Shown here: positions 63,358-64,000 of the stretch, piece after piece | Layout: each line of letters starts with the position of its first letter | Numbering within the stretch: the first letter of the stretch is position 1 | From: Ilyomonas sp965219515 | GTDB taxonomy: Bacteria > Bacteroidota > Bacteroidia > Chitinophagales > Chitinophagaceae | Assembly: GCA_965219515.1 (NCBI GenBank) | Contig: OZ244776.1 | Location: 4,154,001-4,218,000, forward strand | DNA: 64,000 nucleotides | Direction: 5' to 3' | Notes under the pieces: model-generated | The model's input: only the letters and a program-made list of their open reading frames with translations | Told to the model about the DNA's origin: nothing | The model's database searches: none | Program-made: the position numbers and the translations under genes

Positions 63358-64000
63358 GGCAAATGTGTATGCTGCTATGTTTTTTTATACTTTCCGCTTC
63401 CTGCTTTGCACAGCAGGAAAGCTGGCGGGATAAAACAGAGCAGGCAAACTTCATTCACCGCGCCATAAAGGAAGTAACCGATGTAATGGTATATGATATT
63501 TATTCGCCGCCGGTTGCCAGCCGCACCTATGCGTATGTTACCATTGCGGGTTACGAAGCCATTATTCCTTCCGATAAAAACTACATCAGCCTGGCCGGTC
63601 AGTTGCATGGCTTGCCGGCCTTACCGCAACCCGACAGCAGCAAAGAAATCAGCCATACCCTGGCAGCCGTTCAGGCAATACTCAGCACGGGCAAAGCCTT
63701 TGTGATTTCGGAAGATAAAATTGAAGCGTTTGACACCCTTATGCTGAACGAATGCAAAGCTGACGGCATGCCAGGTGATGTGCTGAACAATTCGGTTGCT
63801 TACGGTAAGCTGATAGCGCAAAGCATTGTTGCCTGGGCGGCAAAAGACAAATACAAAGAAACGCGGGCCATGCCGCGCTATGCCGTGCATGAAGACGACG
63901 GATCGTGGAAGCCAACGCCGCCGGCTTACATTAAAGCCATTGAGCCCAACTGGAACAGAATGAGAACATTTGTAATTGATTCGGCAGCGCAGTTTAAGCC
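63354..64000 (+). CDS. Vanadium-dependent haloperoxidase/PAP2-like protein, 3' end outside window
   Basis: The first ~215 residues of a secreted protein with signal peptide (LLCFFILSASCFAQ). The text WRDKTEQANFIHRAIKEVTD, then SPPVASRTYAYVTIAGYEAI is the typical N-terminus of vanadium chloroperoxidase-like PAP2 proteins found beside FG-GAP/ASPIC genes in Bacteroidota. The catalytic KxxxxxxRP and histidine motifs lie beyond the window, so the activity cannot be judged. It starts with ATGA overlap after the FG-GAP gene, indicating tight coupling. Confidence 0.72.
   Translation, partial: MRQMCMLLCFFILSASCFAQQESWRDKTEQANFIHRAIKEVTDVMVYDIYSPPVASRTYAYVTIAGYEAIIPSDKNYISLAGQLHGLPALPQPDSSKEISHTLAAVQAILSTGKAFVISEDKIEAFDTLMLNECKADGMPGDVLNNSVAYGKLIAQSIVAWAAKDKYKETRAMPRYAVHEDDGSWKPTPPAYIKAIEPNWNRMRTFVIDSAAQFK

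Overview
The window looks like a chromosome segment of a Bacteroidota bacterium, most likely of the Chitinophagaceae type. The signs are a SusC/SusD pair, a type IX secretion C-terminal signal, PorG-like and BamA-like envelope proteins, many Sec-secreted glycoside hydrolases, head-GIN and FG-GAP/ASPIC proteins, A+T-rich DNA without obvious Shine-Dalgarno sites, and -7 boxes of the TAnnTTTG kind.

Positions 1-22000 are mostly housekeeping. They hold a radical-SAM/DUF4130 DNA-metabolism pair (the first gene is cut by the window edge), an envelope group (PorG-like protein, NAD kinase, BamA-like protein), a TonB-dependent receptor under a TPP riboswitch, a head-GIN protein and an initiator tRNA. 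A trmB operon with an alkyltransferase-like protein follows, then a T9SS cargo protein, an A-type Fe-S carrier, a lycopene cyclase-YceI pair, an orphan histidine kinase, a cytoplasmic alpha-amylase, topoisomerase IB, and 3-methyladenine glycosylase I.

Positions 22300-52000 form a mannose/alpha-mannoside utilisation region. A frameshifted IclR relic comes first, then a GntR/UTRA repressor, a ROK kinase fused to phosphomannose isomerase, and a sugar-porter MFS protein. An AlwI-type restriction-modification cassette bracketed by inverted arms is inserted next. Beyond it lie GH92 alpha-mannosidases, an (alpha/alpha)6 glycosidase-like protein, an FG-GAP/ASPIC lipoprotein and the SusC/SusD pair. 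A 12-bp palindrome (ATGTTYRAACAT) occurs exactly five times, only in intergenic DNA in front of these genes. In four of the five it contains a TATGTTTG -7 box on the strand of the gene it precedes, so it is probably the operator of the GntR protein. A separate ~110-bp intergenic repeat occurs four times in the same region. A truncated SusC copy abutted by a decayed IS982 element marks past rearrangement.

Positions 52300-64000 carry a VOC protein and a HAD phosphatase, then a second polysaccharide block: GH92, a GH42-like protein and GH43 on the minus strand, and divergently a second FG-GAP/ASPIC protein overlapping a vanadium-haloperoxidase/PAP2-like protein that runs off the window. This block lacks the 12-bp palindrome and reads as more G+C-rich, so it may be controlled separately.

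Working model (inference): secreted GH92 enzymes release mannose from alpha-mannans or N-glycans, SusC/D and the MFS protein import sugars, and the ROK-PMI fusion converts mannose to fructose-6-phosphate. The GntR protein would sense an intermediate and control the set.
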